From: Actinomadura barringtoniae
GTDB lineage: Bacteria; Actinomycetota; Actinomycetes; Streptosporangiales; Streptosporangiaceae
Direction: 5' to 3'
Assembly (NCBI RefSeq): GCF_017573505.1
Contig: NZ_JAGEOJ010000006.1
Span: 62,001-126,000 of the forward strand
Length of the DNA stretch: 64,000 nt
The notes beneath the pieces are model-generated. The model ran no database searches. It saw only the letters and a list, made by a program, of their open reading frames with translations, and was not told where the DNA came from. A program made the position numbers and the translations under genes. This document shows positions 17,332 to 28,038 of this stretch, piece by piece. Position 1 is the first letter of the stretch, and the number at the start of each line of letters is the position of its first letter.

Positions 17332-17695
17332 ACTCGGGCGTGGTGTCCTCCTCGATCTCGCGGACTTCGGCGGTGATCGTCCAGCCCACCGGGTGGAGCT
17401 GCAGGAACCGGTTGGTCCACTCCAGCGCCTCGGCCTTGTCCTTGGCCTGGATCATCGAGTAGCCCGCCACGACCTCCTTGGTCTCGGTGAACGGGCCGTC
17501 GGTGTAGCGGAGCTTGCCACCCTCCCAGGTCACCCGGGTGGCCTGGTCGGTCGGCAGCAGCCCGGCGGTGTCGAGCATGACCCCGGCCTTGGTGATCTCC
17601 TCCAGCAGCGCGCCCATGCGCTCGCCGAACTCCGGCCCCGGGTCGGGGAAGTCGGCGTTCTCCTCCAGGCGGATCATGGTCAGGAAACGCGGCAT
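17318..17695 (-). CDS. YciI-like DGPF-domain protein
   Basis: 125-aa protein of the YCII/DGPF family. It carries the family signature YTDGPFTETKEVVAGY at about residues 64-79. ATG 17695 is preceded by GAGGAG at 8 bp. It lies directly upstream of the ECF42-type sigma gene on the same strand, the pairing that defines the ECF42 group. DGPF proteins are small ferredoxin-like-fold proteins whose reaction is not established; they are typical regulon members of their sigma factor. A matching ECF42 promoter lies 59-84 bp upstream. Confidence 0.9.
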   Translation of the reverse strand: MPRFLTMIRLEENADFPDPGPEFGERMGALLEEITKAGVMLDTAGLLPTDQATRVTWEGGKLRYTDGPFTETKEVVAGYSMIQAKDKAEALEWTNRFLQLHPVGWTITAEVREIEEDTTPEFDKG

Positions 17696-17753
17696 CGTCG
17701 ATCTCCTCGATTCTTCTCGTTCGGCGAGAGGTCTTCCCCCGCTCACCCCTGTG

Positions 17754-17779
17754 TCGAACGAGGCGCCGCCGGATCGACA
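17754..17779 (-). promoter_or_regulatory. candidate ECF42 promoter (TGTCGA-N17-CGA)
   Basis: On the minus strand, TGTCGA at 17779-17774 is followed after 17 bp by CGA at 17756-17754, about 60 bp upstream of the DGPF start. The reported ECF42 consensus has TGTCGA at -35 and CGA at -10, so this probably drives autoregulated transcription of the DGPF-sigma-amidohydrolase operon. Confidence 0.7.
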
Positions 17780-17878
17780 GCCCCTCGGAAATCTCTTGGA
17801 CGAATTCTGCCGCGCAACCCAACCGGCCCGGAATGCGTCGGATCATCGGAGGTCCGCATCAGCACCCCGGAGCCGCAC

Positions 17879-18550
17879 GTGCGCCTGTCCCTCGGCATCT
17901 TCGACGTCTTCACCTACGCCATACCCGGCTCGCTCTACCTGGCGTTCGGCCTCTACGTCGGCGCCCGCATGGACTGGATCGACCCCGGAAAGCTCGACGA
18001 CGTCCCCACCCTCCTGCTCGCCGGCGGGATCGTGGTGATCAGCTACGTGATCGGCCACCTGACCTACCTGGCCGGAACGATCGTGGACCGCGTCTTCCCG
18101 TTCTGGGTGAAGACCTCCGCGCACGCCCGCCGGCGGTTCCTCGACAAGATGCCCCAGGCCGCCGACCGGCCCTTCATGAACGTGTCGGCCACCGTCCTGC
18201 TGACCGCGATCGAGCGGTACGACAAGGACGCCGCCCTGGAGGTCCTCCGGCTGCGCGCGGCCGGGCTGATGGTCCGCAACTGCTTCCCGCCGTTCCTGGC
18301 CGGGTGCGTGGCGGCGATCGTGGAGGCCGTCGGCGATCATCACCGGCCCACCGCGATCGTCTGCGCCGTGCTGCTCGGGCTCGCCGCGCTGGTCTCCGTC
18401 CCGGAGAACCAGAAGCTCCGCGACTGGGCCAATCACAAGACCCTCGAAGCCTGCTTCTGGACGCCGGAGATCGATGAGGTGCTGCGGCCGCCCGAGCCCG
18501 CGCCGCGGCCGGTGCGGCAGGGCCTGTGGCGGCGGCTTACCTCGGCTTAA
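17879..18550 (+). CDS. putative membrane protein, unknown family
   Basis: 223-aa protein starting at GTG 17879 (GGAG 8 bp upstream). Hydrophobic helices lie at about residues 7-25, 42-65 (LLLAGGIVVISYVIGHLTYLAG) and 132-170 (FLAGCVAAIVEAVG then TAIVCAVLLGLAALVSV). A charged middle part contains ARRRFLDKMPQAADR. No family motif recognised; related hypothetical proteins exist in actinomycetes with the same ISYVIGH-type helix. It is divergent from the DGPF operon and lies 58 bp before a two-component system. Confidence 0.65.
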   Translation: MRLSLGIFDVFTYAIPGSLYLAFGLYVGARMDWIDPGKLDDVPTLLLAGGIVVISYVIGHLTYLAGTIVDRVFPFWVKTSAHARRRFLDKMPQAADRPFMNVSATVLLTAIERYDKDAALEVLRLRAAGLMVRNCFPPFLAGCVAAIVEAVGDHHRPTAIVCAVLLGLAALVSVPENQKLRDWANHKTLEACFWTPEIDEVLRPPEPAPRPVRQGLWRRLTSA

Positions 18551-18608
18551 CGCCCGCGCGTGCATGCTCTGGCAGGTCAGCAAGGCCTGCCGGCCAGGGG
18601 GTGCGGTG

Positions 18609-19262
18609 ATGCGGGTACTGATCGTTGAGGACGAGCGGCTGCTCGCCGACACCATCGCCGACGGGCTGCGCGAGGAGGCGATCGCCGTCGACGTGGTCTA
18701 TGACGGCGACGTCGCGCTGGAACGCGCCTCCTACACCGACTACGACGTGATCGTGCTCGACCGGGACCTGCCGACCGTGCACGGCGACGACGTGTGCCGC
18801 GAGCTGGTCGCCGAGCGCGGGACGGGCAGGATCCTGATGCTGACGGCCGCGGGCGAGGTGGCGGAACGGGTGGACGGGCTGGCGCTGGGCGCCGACGACT
18901 ACCTGCCCAAGCCGTTCGTGTTCAGCGAGCTGGTCGCGCGGATCCGGGCGCTGTCGCGGCGGTCCGCGCCGCCGCTCCCGCCGGTCCTGGAACGGGCCGG
19001 GATCCGCCTGGACCCGTACCGCCGTACGGCCGAACGCGACGGGCGGGAGCTGCGGCTCACCAAGAAGGAGTTCACTGTGCTGGAGGAGCTGCTGCGGGCC
19101 GAGGGCGGCGTGGTCAGCGCGGAGCGGCTGCTGGACCGGGCCTGGGACGAGAACATCGATCCGTTCAGCAACATCGTGCGGGTGACGATGGCGACGCTGC
19201 GGCGCAAGCTCGGCCCGCCCGGGGTGATCGAGACCGTCACGGGATCGGGGTACCGGCTGTGA
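18609..19262 (+). CDS. OmpR/PhoB-family response regulator
   Basis: 217-aa two-component response regulator. The receiver domain (1-~112) has the acidic pair VEDE, phospho-acceptor Asp51 in VLDRDLP and the conserved Lys in LPKPF near residue 100. The C-terminal winged helix (~125-215) shows LTKKEFTVLEELL, SAERLLDRAWDE and VTMATLRRKLG...ETVTGSGYRL. ATG 18609 is the natural start; GTG 18601 is out of frame. The stop overlaps the GTG of the sensor kinase gene. Confidence 0.95.
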   Translation: MRVLIVEDERLLADTIADGLREEAIAVDVVYDGDVALERASYTDYDVIVLDRDLPTVHGDDVCRELVAERGTGRILMLTAAGEVAERVDGLALGADDYLPKPFVFSELVARIRALSRRSAPPLPPVLERAGIRLDPYRRTAERDGRELRLTKKEFTVLEELLRAEGGVVSAERLLDRAWDENIDPFSNIVRVTMATLRRKLGPPGVIETVTGSGYRL

Positions 19263-20572
19263 ACCGGCTGAGTGTGCGGGCGCGGCTGACGCTGATCTAC
19301 GGGTCGCTCTACCTGGTGTCCTCGGCGGTGCTGGTGGCGGTCACCTACCTGCTGACCGTACGGGCGATGGACGACCGCTTCTCGGGCAAGATGGTCACCG
19401 AGCTGCCCAAGCAGAGCAGCACGATCGACGACCTGAACAGCCTGCAGAAGCTGCCGCCGGACCAGCGGGTCACCAAGATCATGCAGATCCGCGACCAGGT
19501 CGAGCAGATCATCGCCAGGCAGAAGCACGACGTGCTGACGCAGCTGCTGCAGAGCTCGCTGTTCACGCTCGTTCTGCTGGGGGCGCTGGCCGTGGTGCTC
19601 GGCTACCTGGTGGCGGGCCGGACGCTGCGCCCGATCCACACGGTGACCGCGACCGCGCGGCGGTTGTCGGAGAGCAACCTGCACGAGCGGATCGCGCTGG
19701 CCGGGCCGCAGGACGAGATCAAGGACCTGGCCGACACCTTCGACCGGATGCTGGACCGGCTGCACCGGGCGTTCGACGCGCAGCGCAGGTTCGTGGCGAA
19801 CGCCTCGCACGAGCTGCGCACGCCGCTCACGATCAACCGGACGGTGCTGGAGGTCGCGATCGCCAGCCGCAAGAACCCACCCGAGACCAAGGCGCTGGCC
19901 GACATCCTGCTCGGCAACACCGCCCGCCACGAGCGGCTGATCGAGGGCCTGCTGCTCCTGGCCCGTTCCGAACGTGAGCTGGAGGCGCCCGTGCCCGCTC
20001 CCCTGGAGGACGTGGTGCGCAGCGCGGTCGATCAGCTGGACGACCTGGCCGGGGAGACCGACGTCGACATCACCGTCGAGCTGGCCCCGGCGACCGCGTC
20101 CGGCGACCCGGTGCTGCTGGAGCGGTGCGCGGTCAACCTGCTGGAGAACGCGCTGAAGTACAACGTGCCCGGCGGCCAGGTGTGGATCAAGACCGGCCGC
20201 CGCGGTCCGCACGCCGTGCTGCGGGTCGAGAACACCGGGCGCCCGGTGCCCTCTTACGAGGTCGCCTCGCTCTACGAGCCGTTCCGCCGCCTGCGGGACG
20301 ACCGGATAGCCGACCGGGTCGGGTCGGCCGCCGGCGCCGGGCTCGGGCTGTCGATCGTGCGGGCCGTGGTGGCCGCGCACGGCGGGTCGATCGAGACCAC
20401 CGCCCGTCCGGACGGCGGCCTGGCGATCACCCTCCTGCTGCCGACGCCGCCGAGCCGGGCAGCGGCGGGCCGGGCTGCGGATCGGGCAGCTGCGGCGGAC
20501 CGGACACCTGCGCCGGGCCGGACACCGGTGGAACGGCCGACGGCGGAGGCGGCCAGGCCGACGGCCAGCTGA
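19259..20572 (+). CDS. sensor histidine kinase
   Basis: 437-aa membrane sensor kinase. TM1 is at ~10-33 and TM2 at ~100-119, with a ~65-residue extracellular loop between them, then HAMP (~120-172), the H-box NASHELRTPL with phospho-acceptor His184, N-box LLENALKYNVPGG, and G-box GAGLGLSIVRAVVAAHGG. The GTG start overlaps the response regulator stop. After the ATPase core the protein continues ~35 residues as an Ala/Arg/Pro-rich tail that overlaps the convergent ligase gene by 146 bp. Confidence 0.95.
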   Translation: MNRLSVRARLTLIYGSLYLVSSAVLVAVTYLLTVRAMDDRFSGKMVTELPKQSSTIDDLNSLQKLPPDQRVTKIMQIRDQVEQIIARQKHDVLTQLLQSSLFTLVLLGALAVVLGYLVAGRTLRPIHTVTATARRLSESNLHERIALAGPQDEIKDLADTFDRMLDRLHRAFDAQRRFVANASHELRTPLTINRTVLEVAIASRKNPPETKALADILLGNTARHERLIEGLLLLARSERELEAPVPAPLEDVVRSAVDQLDDLAGETDVDITVELAPATASGDPVLLERCAVNLLENALKYNVPGGQVWIKTGRRGPHAVLRVENTGRPVPSYEVASLYEPFRRLRDDRIADRVGSAAGAGLGLSIVRAVVAAHGGSIETTARPDGGLAITLLLPTPPSRAAAGRAADRAAAADRTPAPGRTPVERPTAEAARPTAS

Positions 20573-22292
20573 CCCGGCCCTCGGGAACCTCCACGGGCCG
20601 CGGGGCGGTGTCGCCGGTGCGCGCGGCCTCGGCCCGCGCCGCCTCGGTACGGGCGGCGCCCGCCAGCCAGCGGTGCACGATCTTGCCGGTCGCGTTGCGG
20701 GGCAGCTCCCGCAGGAAGTGCACGTCGCGCGGCACGGCGAAGCGGGCGACCTGGGTGTGCACGTACGTCCGGACGGCCTCGGCGTCGACCTTCACCCCGG
20801 GCATCGGCACGATGTAGGCGGCCAGGCGCTGGCCCCACTCGTCGTCGGGCACGCCGACGACGGCGACCTCGTGCACACCCTGGAGCTTCAGCAGGGCGTC
20901 CTCGACGTCGCGCGGGACCACGTTCTCGCCGCCCGACACGACCATGCCGTCCTGGCGCCCGTCGACGAACAGCAGCCCGCGGTGGTCGACATGGCCGAGG
21001 TCGCCGGTGGACAGCAGCCCGTCGCGCACCTCCATCGGCTCGCCGCCGGTGTAGCCCTCGAACAGCATCTCGTTGGCGGCGAAGACCCGCCCGATGGTGG
21101 AACGCCCGACCGGGCGGTTCTCCTCGTTCAGGATCACCAGCCGGGTGTTGCGGGGCGGGCGGCCGGCGGTGCGCGGGTCCAGGCGCAGGTCCTTGGGGGT
21201 GGCGATGGACACCCACGACGCCTCGGTGGAGCCGTAGACGTTGTAGAGGCAGTCGCCGAACTCGTTCATGAACTGGGTCGCCAGCTCGCCGGGCAGCGCG
21301 GCCCCGCTGAGCGCCACGATCCGCAGCGAGGTCGTGTCGTACCGGCGCAGCACCTCGGGCGGCAGGTCCATGATCCGCTGCAGCATGACCGGCACGGCGT
21401 ACAGCACGGCCTCGCGGTGGGTGCTGATGGTGCGCAGCGTCGCCTCGGGGTCGAACCGGCGGTGCAGCACGACCGGGGCGCGCAGCCCCCAGGCCATCTG
21501 GAGCGCCGCGTACCCCCAGGTGTGGAACAGCGGCGCCTCGACGATCATCGTCTGCTTGTGCCGCAGCGGGATCCGCGAGGTCATCGACGCCAGCGGCCAC
21601 AGGCCGGGACGGGGCGGGCGGCGGGCGCCCTTCGGGCGGCCGGTCGTGCCCGAGCTCAGCACGATCGTGCGGCTCTGCACCTGCGGCGGCGACAGCTTGG
21701 GCGCGGGGCTGGCGTGGATGATCTGCTCGACCGTGAGCCCGGCCCCGGCCGGGTCGCCCGGGGTGTCCGCCCACACCACCAGGCGGCGCAGCGTGTGCGG
21801 GGTGGCGGCCAGCAGCGGCGCGAACTCGGCGTCCGCGACGATCAGATCCATGCGCAGCTCGGTCATCACGGCCCGCAGCTGCCCGGCACCGAACCCGGTG
21901 TTGAGCAGCACGACCTCGACGCCGCGCTTGCTGCACGCGACCAGGGTTTCGGCCATCCCCCGGTGGTTTCGGCACAGCACCCCGACACGCGGACGCGGCC
22001 CGTCCACCGGCAGCCCGACGGCCAGCCGCGTGGTCCGGTCGTCGAGCTCGGCGAACGTCATGACGCCCTGCTCGTCGATCAGCGCGGGCTTGGTGGGGCT
22101 GCGTACGGCCGAGGAGATGACCAGCCCGGCCAGCGTGGTCCCCCACTCACGGAGGGCTCCGATGTGATGGAACGAGCGCTGCGGCGAACCGCTGAACAGC
22201 AGCCCGGTGCGGAGCAGCAGGGACATGAGATCGCGGATGTGCCCGATCCGCTGGAGCGGTCCGGGACGGTAGGCGGGCCTGGCGTGCACCAC
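20427..22292 (-). CDS. FadD-like fatty acyl-CoA synthetase
   Basis: ANL-superfamily adenylating enzyme expected to activate fatty acids with ATP and CoA. The AMP-binding P-loop is IVLSSGTTGRPKG. A5-type motif is NVYGSTEAS, A7/A8 is STGDLGHVDHRG...VSGGENVVP, and the C-terminal catalytic lysine lies in RNATGKIVHR. The chosen GTG at 22292 has AGGAGG about 6 bp upstream; a second in-frame GTG follows immediately, and an ATG at 22355 is further out. The natural fold ends near 20640, and the last ~70 residues are a Pro/Ala/Gly-rich tail. The N-terminal block (IGHIRDLMSLLLRTGLL) is typical of actinobacterial FadD proteins. Confidence 0.9.
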   Translation of the reverse strand: MVHARPAYRPGPLQRIGHIRDLMSLLLRTGLLFSGSPQRSFHHIGALREWGTTLAGLVISSAVRSPTKPALIDEQGVMTFAELDDRTTRLAVGLPVDGPRPRVGVLCRNHRGMAETLVACSKRGVEVVLLNTGFGAGQLRAVMTELRMDLIVADAEFAPLLAATPHTLRRLVVWADTPGDPAGAGLTVEQIIHASPAPKLSPPQVQSRTIVLSSGTTGRPKGARRPPRPGLWPLASMTSRIPLRHKQTMIVEAPLFHTWGYAALQMAWGLRAPVVLHRRFDPEATLRTISTHREAVLYAVPVMLQRIMDLPPEVLRRYDTTSLRIVALSGAALPGELATQFMNEFGDCLYNVYGSTEASWVSIATPKDLRLDPRTAGRPPRNTRLVILNEENRPVGRSTIGRVFAANEMLFEGYTGGEPMEVRDGLLSTGDLGHVDHRGLLFVDGRQDGMVVSGGENVVPRDVEDALLKLQGVHEVAVVGVPDDEWGQRLAAYIVPMPGVKVDAEAVRTYVHTQVARFAVPRDVHFLRELPRNATGKIVHRWLAGAARTEAARAEAARTGDTAPRPVEVPEGRVSWPSAWPPPPSAVPPVSGPAQVSGPPQLPDPQPGPPLPGSAASAAGG

Positions 22293-22483
22293 CGCGTCCT
22301 CCTCCGGGTCACTTTCGGACACGGTACCTACGCGCCAGTAGCCGAACAAGAGCACCCGTCGACCTGACAGTCAGTCAGTGACTACCCATCAGTAACTTCA
22401 GGGTGGCGTGCCGGTGGCATCCGAGCGACCCACGGGTGGTCAGAGCGCCGCATGGAAGCGGATCGCCGACGCCTGACGCCCGG

Positions 22484-23074
22484 TCAGCCCAGTGAGGCGC
22501 TCGCCGTGCGCAGCTCGTTCAGCGCGACGCGGATGTGACCGGCGAGCTCGTCATCGGCGTCGCGGTCGCCCTCGGACCATTCGGCATAGCCCCGCTTGAA
22601 CGCCAGGACGCCCATCTCGCTCGCGAGGGCCGCGGCCGGATCGGGTACGCCGCGGGCGACCAGCGCGGCTGTCATGGCCGCCGCGAGACTCACGATCTTC
22701 AGGGCGTCGCGTTCCTGAAGCTCGGCGCTGGCGGCGACGGCGGCCCGCAGGCGCGGGGCGAGCTCGCGCGTCGCGGGCCCCATCGCGGTCGAGGCGCGTT
22801 CGAGACCGGCGGCGACCGCGTCGAGCGGCGTGGCGTCGCCGGGCGCCTCGGCGATCCCCTCGACCAGCAGCCGGCTCAGCGTCTCCTGCCCGGCCACCAG
22901 CAGCTCGCGCTTGTCCGGGAAGTGCCGGAAGAACGTGCTCTTGGTGACCCCGGCACGCTCGGCGATCTGCGCGACGGTCGTGGCGTCGTACCCCTGCTCG
23001 GTGAACAGGTCGACGGCCGCCATGACAAGGCGTTCACGCGCTCCAGGTTCCCATCGGCCCACGCCGACCATCAT
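22484..23074 (-). CDS. TetR-family transcriptional regulator
   Basis: 196-aa repressor-like protein. The N-terminal helix-turn-helix is clear: AAVDLFTEQGYDATTVAQIAERAGVTKSTFFRHFPDKREL (residues ~19-58). The C-terminal ligand domain is Ala-rich and has no named family features. It is divergent from an epimerase gene. Two palindromic operators in the 74-bp gap indicate control of both genes. ATG 23074 has no clear ribosome binding site and starts 4 bp from operator 1, so the message may be leaderless. Confidence 0.92.
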   Translation of the reverse strand: MMVGVGRWEPGARERLVMAAVDLFTEQGYDATTVAQIAERAGVTKSTFFRHFPDKRELLVAGQETLSRLLVEGIAEAPGDATPLDAVAAGLERASTAMGPATRELAPRLRAAVAASAELQERDALKIVSLAAAMTAALVARGVPDPAAALASEMGVLAFKRGYAEWSEGDRDADDELAGHIRVALNELRTASASLG

Positions 23075-23077
23075 AGG

Positions 23078-23131
23078 TGATGGGACTCTTGTCCCATCAC
23101 CTGGTAGAGTGACGGGACAAGAGTCCCATCA
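23078..23131. promoter_or_regulatory. twin TetR-type operators
   Basis: Two 22-bp palindromes with centres 32 bp apart: 23078-23099 with perfect 9-bp arms TGATGGGAC/GTCCCATCA around TCTT, and 23110-23131 with TGACGGGAC/GTCCCATCA around AAGA (one mismatch). They fill the gap between the divergent TetR and epimerase genes. Confidence 0.85.
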
Positions 23132-23148
23132 CTATTCGGGAGGATCCC

Positions 23149-24030
23149 ATGCGCGTCTTCGTCACCGGTGGCACCGGTCTGATCGGGTCCGCCGTCGTCG
23201 CCGAGCTGCTCGGCAACGGCCACTCCGTGCTCGCGCTCGCCCGTTCCGACGCCTCCGCCCAGGCCGTCGAGGCGGCCGGCGCGGAGCCGCTCCGGGGAGC
23301 CCTCGCCGACCTGGACGTCCTGCGTTCCGGCGCCGCCCAGGCCGACGGCGTGATCCACCTGGCGTTCGCCAACGACTTCAGCAGCCCCGAGGCCCTCGCG
23401 AACGCCGTCGCCGAGGAGAGCGCCGCGCTCGCGACGCTCGGCGAGGCGCTCACCGGCAGCGACCGCCCGTTCGTCACCGTCTCGGGCACGCCCCGCGCGG
23501 AGGGCCGCCCCTCCACCGAGGCCGACCCGCTGCCCACCGACGGACCGGTCGGCGGCCGCGGCATCGCGGTCACCAAGGTCCTGGACCTGGCCTCGCGCGG
23601 AGTCCGGAGCTCGGCCGTACGCCTGCCGCGCACCGTTCACAACGAGGGCACGGGCGGTTTCGCCGGCCTGCTGACCAACATCGCGCGCCAGTCCGGAGTG
23701 TCCGGCTACCCGGGCGACGGCGCACAGCGCTGGCCCGCCGTGCACGCGCTCGACGCGGCGATCCTCCTCCGGCTCGCCCTGGAGCAGGCGCCCGCCGGAA
23801 CCGCCTGGCACGCCGTCGCCGACGAGGGAGACCCGGTACGCGACATCGCCGCGGTCATCGGCCGCCGCCTCAACGTGCCGGTCGAGTCGGTCCCGCCGGA
23901 GACCTACGGCCCCCTCGGCCCGATCTTCTCGGCCGACCAGCCCTCGTCCAGCACCCACACCCGCCGGGCGCTCGGCTGGGAGCCCAAGCACCCGAGCCTC
24001 CTGGAGGACCTGGAGAACATCCAGGCCTGA
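23149..24030 (+). CDS. NAD-dependent epimerase/dehydratase family protein (extended SDR)
   Basis: 293-aa atypical extended SDR. The N-terminal Rossmann motif is VTGGTGLIGSAVV. The middle FVTVSGTP stands where an extended SDR carries its catalytic Ser, while the usual YxxxK is replaced by a GRGIAVTK-like stretch, so catalysis may be altered. HALDAAILLRLALE and AVADEG are typical of the family's C-terminal half. ATG 23149 follows GGGAGG. Divergent from the TetR gene and probably repressed by it through the two operators. The substrate is unknown. Confidence 0.88.
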   Translation: MRVFVTGGTGLIGSAVVAELLGNGHSVLALARSDASAQAVEAAGAEPLRGALADLDVLRSGAAQADGVIHLAFANDFSSPEALANAVAEESAALATLGEALTGSDRPFVTVSGTPRAEGRPSTEADPLPTDGPVGGRGIAVTKVLDLASRGVRSSAVRLPRTVHNEGTGGFAGLLTNIARQSGVSGYPGDGAQRWPAVHALDAAILLRLALEQAPAGTAWHAVADEGDPVRDIAAVIGRRLNVPVESVPPETYGPLGPIFSADQPSSSTHTRRALGWEPKHPSLLEDLENIQA

Positions 24031-24088
24031 CCGTCCCGGTGACCTTCCCTGGATACTTGCCAGGAGGAAGCGGCACGGGGAGGGAACG

Positions 24089-24673
24089 ATGCTGTTCAGG
24101 CGTGAGGTCCTCGAGGGGATCGCGGGCGGGCGGATCGACCGGGTGTTCCGGGTCTGGGCCGTACCGCGGGTCAAGGCGGGCAGCACCCAGCGCACCTGGG
24201 CGGGGATCGTCGTCATCGACTCGGTCACGCCCGTCACGCCCGAGGAGATCACCGAGGACGACGCCCGCCACGCGGGCTTCACCAGCCGCGCGGCCCTGCT
24301 CACCGCCCTGTCCAAGAGCACCAAGGAGGGCGGCTACCACCGCGTCATGCTCCACCTGGGCGGCCCGAGCCCCGAGGCCGAACTGCGCGAGAACGCCGAC
24401 CTGAGCGACCAGGAGCTGGCCGAGGTCAAGGCCGCCCTGGACGCCATCGACACCCGCAGCCACCGCGGCCCCTGGACCCGCGACGTCCTGCACCTCATCC
24501 AGGAGAATCCCGGTCTGCGCGCCATGGACCTGGCCGAACACCTGGGCCGCGACAAGCTCCCGTTCAAGGCCGACGTCCGCCGCCTCAAGGCCCTGGGCCT
24601 CACCGAAAGCCTGGAAACCGGCTACCGCCTCTCCCCCAGAGGCAAAGCAGTCATGACCTACCTGCACCTCTGA
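24089..24673 (+). CDS. ASCH-domain protein with C-terminal winged helix
   Basis: 194-aa protein. The first ~105 residues match an ASCH-like fold (MLFRREVLEGIAGGRIDRVFRVW...VKAGSTQRTWAGIVVIDSV), a PUA-related domain thought to bind RNA or nucleic acid. The C-terminal ~70 residues look like a winged helix (VLHLIQENPGLRAMDLAEHLG, FKADVRRLKALGLTESLETGYRLS). A plausible role is RNA- or DNA-linked regulation; the partner is unknown. It follows the epimerase gene by 58 bp. Confidence 0.78.
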   Translation: MLFRREVLEGIAGGRIDRVFRVWAVPRVKAGSTQRTWAGIVVIDSVTPVTPEEITEDDARHAGFTSRAALLTALSKSTKEGGYHRVMLHLGGPSPEAELRENADLSDQELAEVKAALDAIDTRSHRGPWTRDVLHLIQENPGLRAMDLAEHLGRDKLPFKADVRRLKALGLTESLETGYRLSPRGKAVMTYLHL

Positions 24674-24728
24674 CCAACGACCACGGTCTAGTTGTTGACG
24701 GCGTTGAGGTCGCGCGGCCAGCAGGAAA

Positions 24729-25079
24729 TCAGCGGGGCGGGCCGCAGCAGAAGCCGTTGTCGCACGGGTCGCCGACCTCACTGCCGTAGACCGTGAACTG
24801 TTCGATGGGCGCAAGGACCTCGGCCGCTTCGCGCGGAGAGAGCGGTTCACCGCCGGGACTCAGCGGGTGGTCCCAGTGCTCCGGCAGCTCGGTGGTGTCG
24901 AACCGCTTGGTGTTGCCATGGATGAACAGCGTCCAGAGCGGATGGTCGGGAAAGTCGTTCAGCCGCATGACCCACCAGATGCCGTCGATGTTGGCGGCCG
25001 CCGGGAACACGGGATGACCGGTCGCGTGCCATTGCGGATCGGCCTGGGCTTCGCGTGCCTTCTCCATGCTGCCGCCCAT
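24729..25079 (-). CDS. small conserved protein of unknown function, kinase-linked
   Basis: 116-aa soluble protein with no signal peptide or membrane segment. It is rich in Trp and His (DGIWWVMRLNDFPDHPLWTLFIHG, ELPEHWDHPLSPGG) and ends in a Cys motif (GDPCDNGFCCGPPR). It starts at ATG 25079, four bases after the stop of the Ser/Thr kinase gene; ATG 25067 is an alternative. The tight spacing suggests it is a partner or substrate of the kinase. No family recognised. Confidence 0.65.
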   Translation of the reverse strand: MGGSMEKAREAQADPQWHATGHPVFPAAANIDGIWWVMRLNDFPDHPLWTLFIHGNTKRFDTTELPEHWDHPLSPGGEPLSPREAAEVLAPIEQFTVYGSEVGDPCDNGFCCGPPR

Positions 25080-25083
25080 GGTG

Positions 25084-27144
<2,061 letters not shown>

Positions 27145-27229
27145 TCGCCCGAGATCATCACCCACAGCCGGAAATGGTAGCCACAACCAGACATGATCGT
27201 CTGCCACCCCAAGGGCTCCGCTGCCCTCG

Positions 27230-28030
27230 CTAAACGGAAACGGCGATCCGCGAGAGGAAGCCGCTGACGGCGTCGCCGAACTCGCGATCATGCGTGAGGT
27301 AGAGGTCGTGACCGGCGCCGTCGATGGTCACCAGCTCGGTGCCGGGACGCCGTTCGGCCATCTCCTTCGCGTGGTCCAACGGGACGACGGGGCTGGCGCC
27401 GCCACGCACTAGAAGAGCGGGCTGATCGCTTCCGGTCCAGTCCTCCCACCAGTCGCCGATCACGCCCTTCTTCAGCGCGTGGATGGTGTCGGGACGCCAG
27501 TGGAAGCCCCAGCCGCGCTCGTCTTCGAAGGCGTTCTCCTGGAAGTGGTCGAGTGACCCGAAGCCCGCGATGTGCTCGCCGATGGCCGCGCGGAGGGCGC
27601 GCAGCGTCGGGAACCGTTCGGGGAAGTCGTCGAGCCAGCGGTTGGTGTAGTCGCCGGCCTCGGCGGGGAAGTCGACGGCGACGAAGGCCCGCACCAGGTC
27701 GGGGCGGCGGGTGGCGAGCTGGAAGGCGTTGATGGCGCCCAGGGAGTGTCCGACGAGGATCGCGGGGCCGATCCCGAGCACCTCGATGGCGTCGGCGGTG
27801 TCGGCGAGGTACGCTTCGCGTCCGTAGTCGCCGGGTTCGTCGGACAGGCCATGACCGCGCTGGTCCAGGCCGATGACGCGCCAGTCCGGGCCGAGGTGGC
27901 CGGCGAGGGTCATCCACGCGCGTCCGCGCCCGAACGCGCCGTGCAGGGCGAGGATCGGCTCGCCGGAGCCGCCGCTGTCGACGTAGGCGAGGCGGACGTG
28001 ATCACGGGTCGAGAGGTAGTTCGTCTCCAT
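27230..28030 (-). CDS. alpha/beta hydrolase
   Basis: 266-aa alpha/beta hydrolase. Motifs: LALHGAFGRGRAW (oxyanion HG), GLDQRGHGLSDEPGDYG, nucleophile elbow GHSLGA (Ser near 99), late Asp (VVPLDHA) and DGAGHDLYL (catalytic His). Related to haloperoxidase/epoxide-hydrolase-like esterases. ATG 28030 is used; GTG 28039 is the longer option. A 25-bp palindrome overlaps the immediate upstream region, and the divergent PadR gene lies beyond it, so repression by PadR is likely. Confidence 0.88.
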   Translation of the reverse strand: METNYLSTRDHVRLAYVDSGGSGEPILALHGAFGRGRAWMTLAGHLGPDWRVIGLDQRGHGLSDEPGDYGREAYLADTADAIEVLGIGPAILVGHSLGAINAFQLATRRPDLVRAFVAVDFPAEAGDYTNRWLDDFPERFPTLRALRAAIGEHIAGFGSLDHFQENAFEDERGWGFHWRPDTIHALKKGVIGDWWEDWTGSDQPALLVRGGASPVVPLDHAKEMAERRPGTELVTIDGAGHDLYLTHDREFGDAVSGFLSRIAVSV

Positions 28031-28038
28031 GCGGTGCA

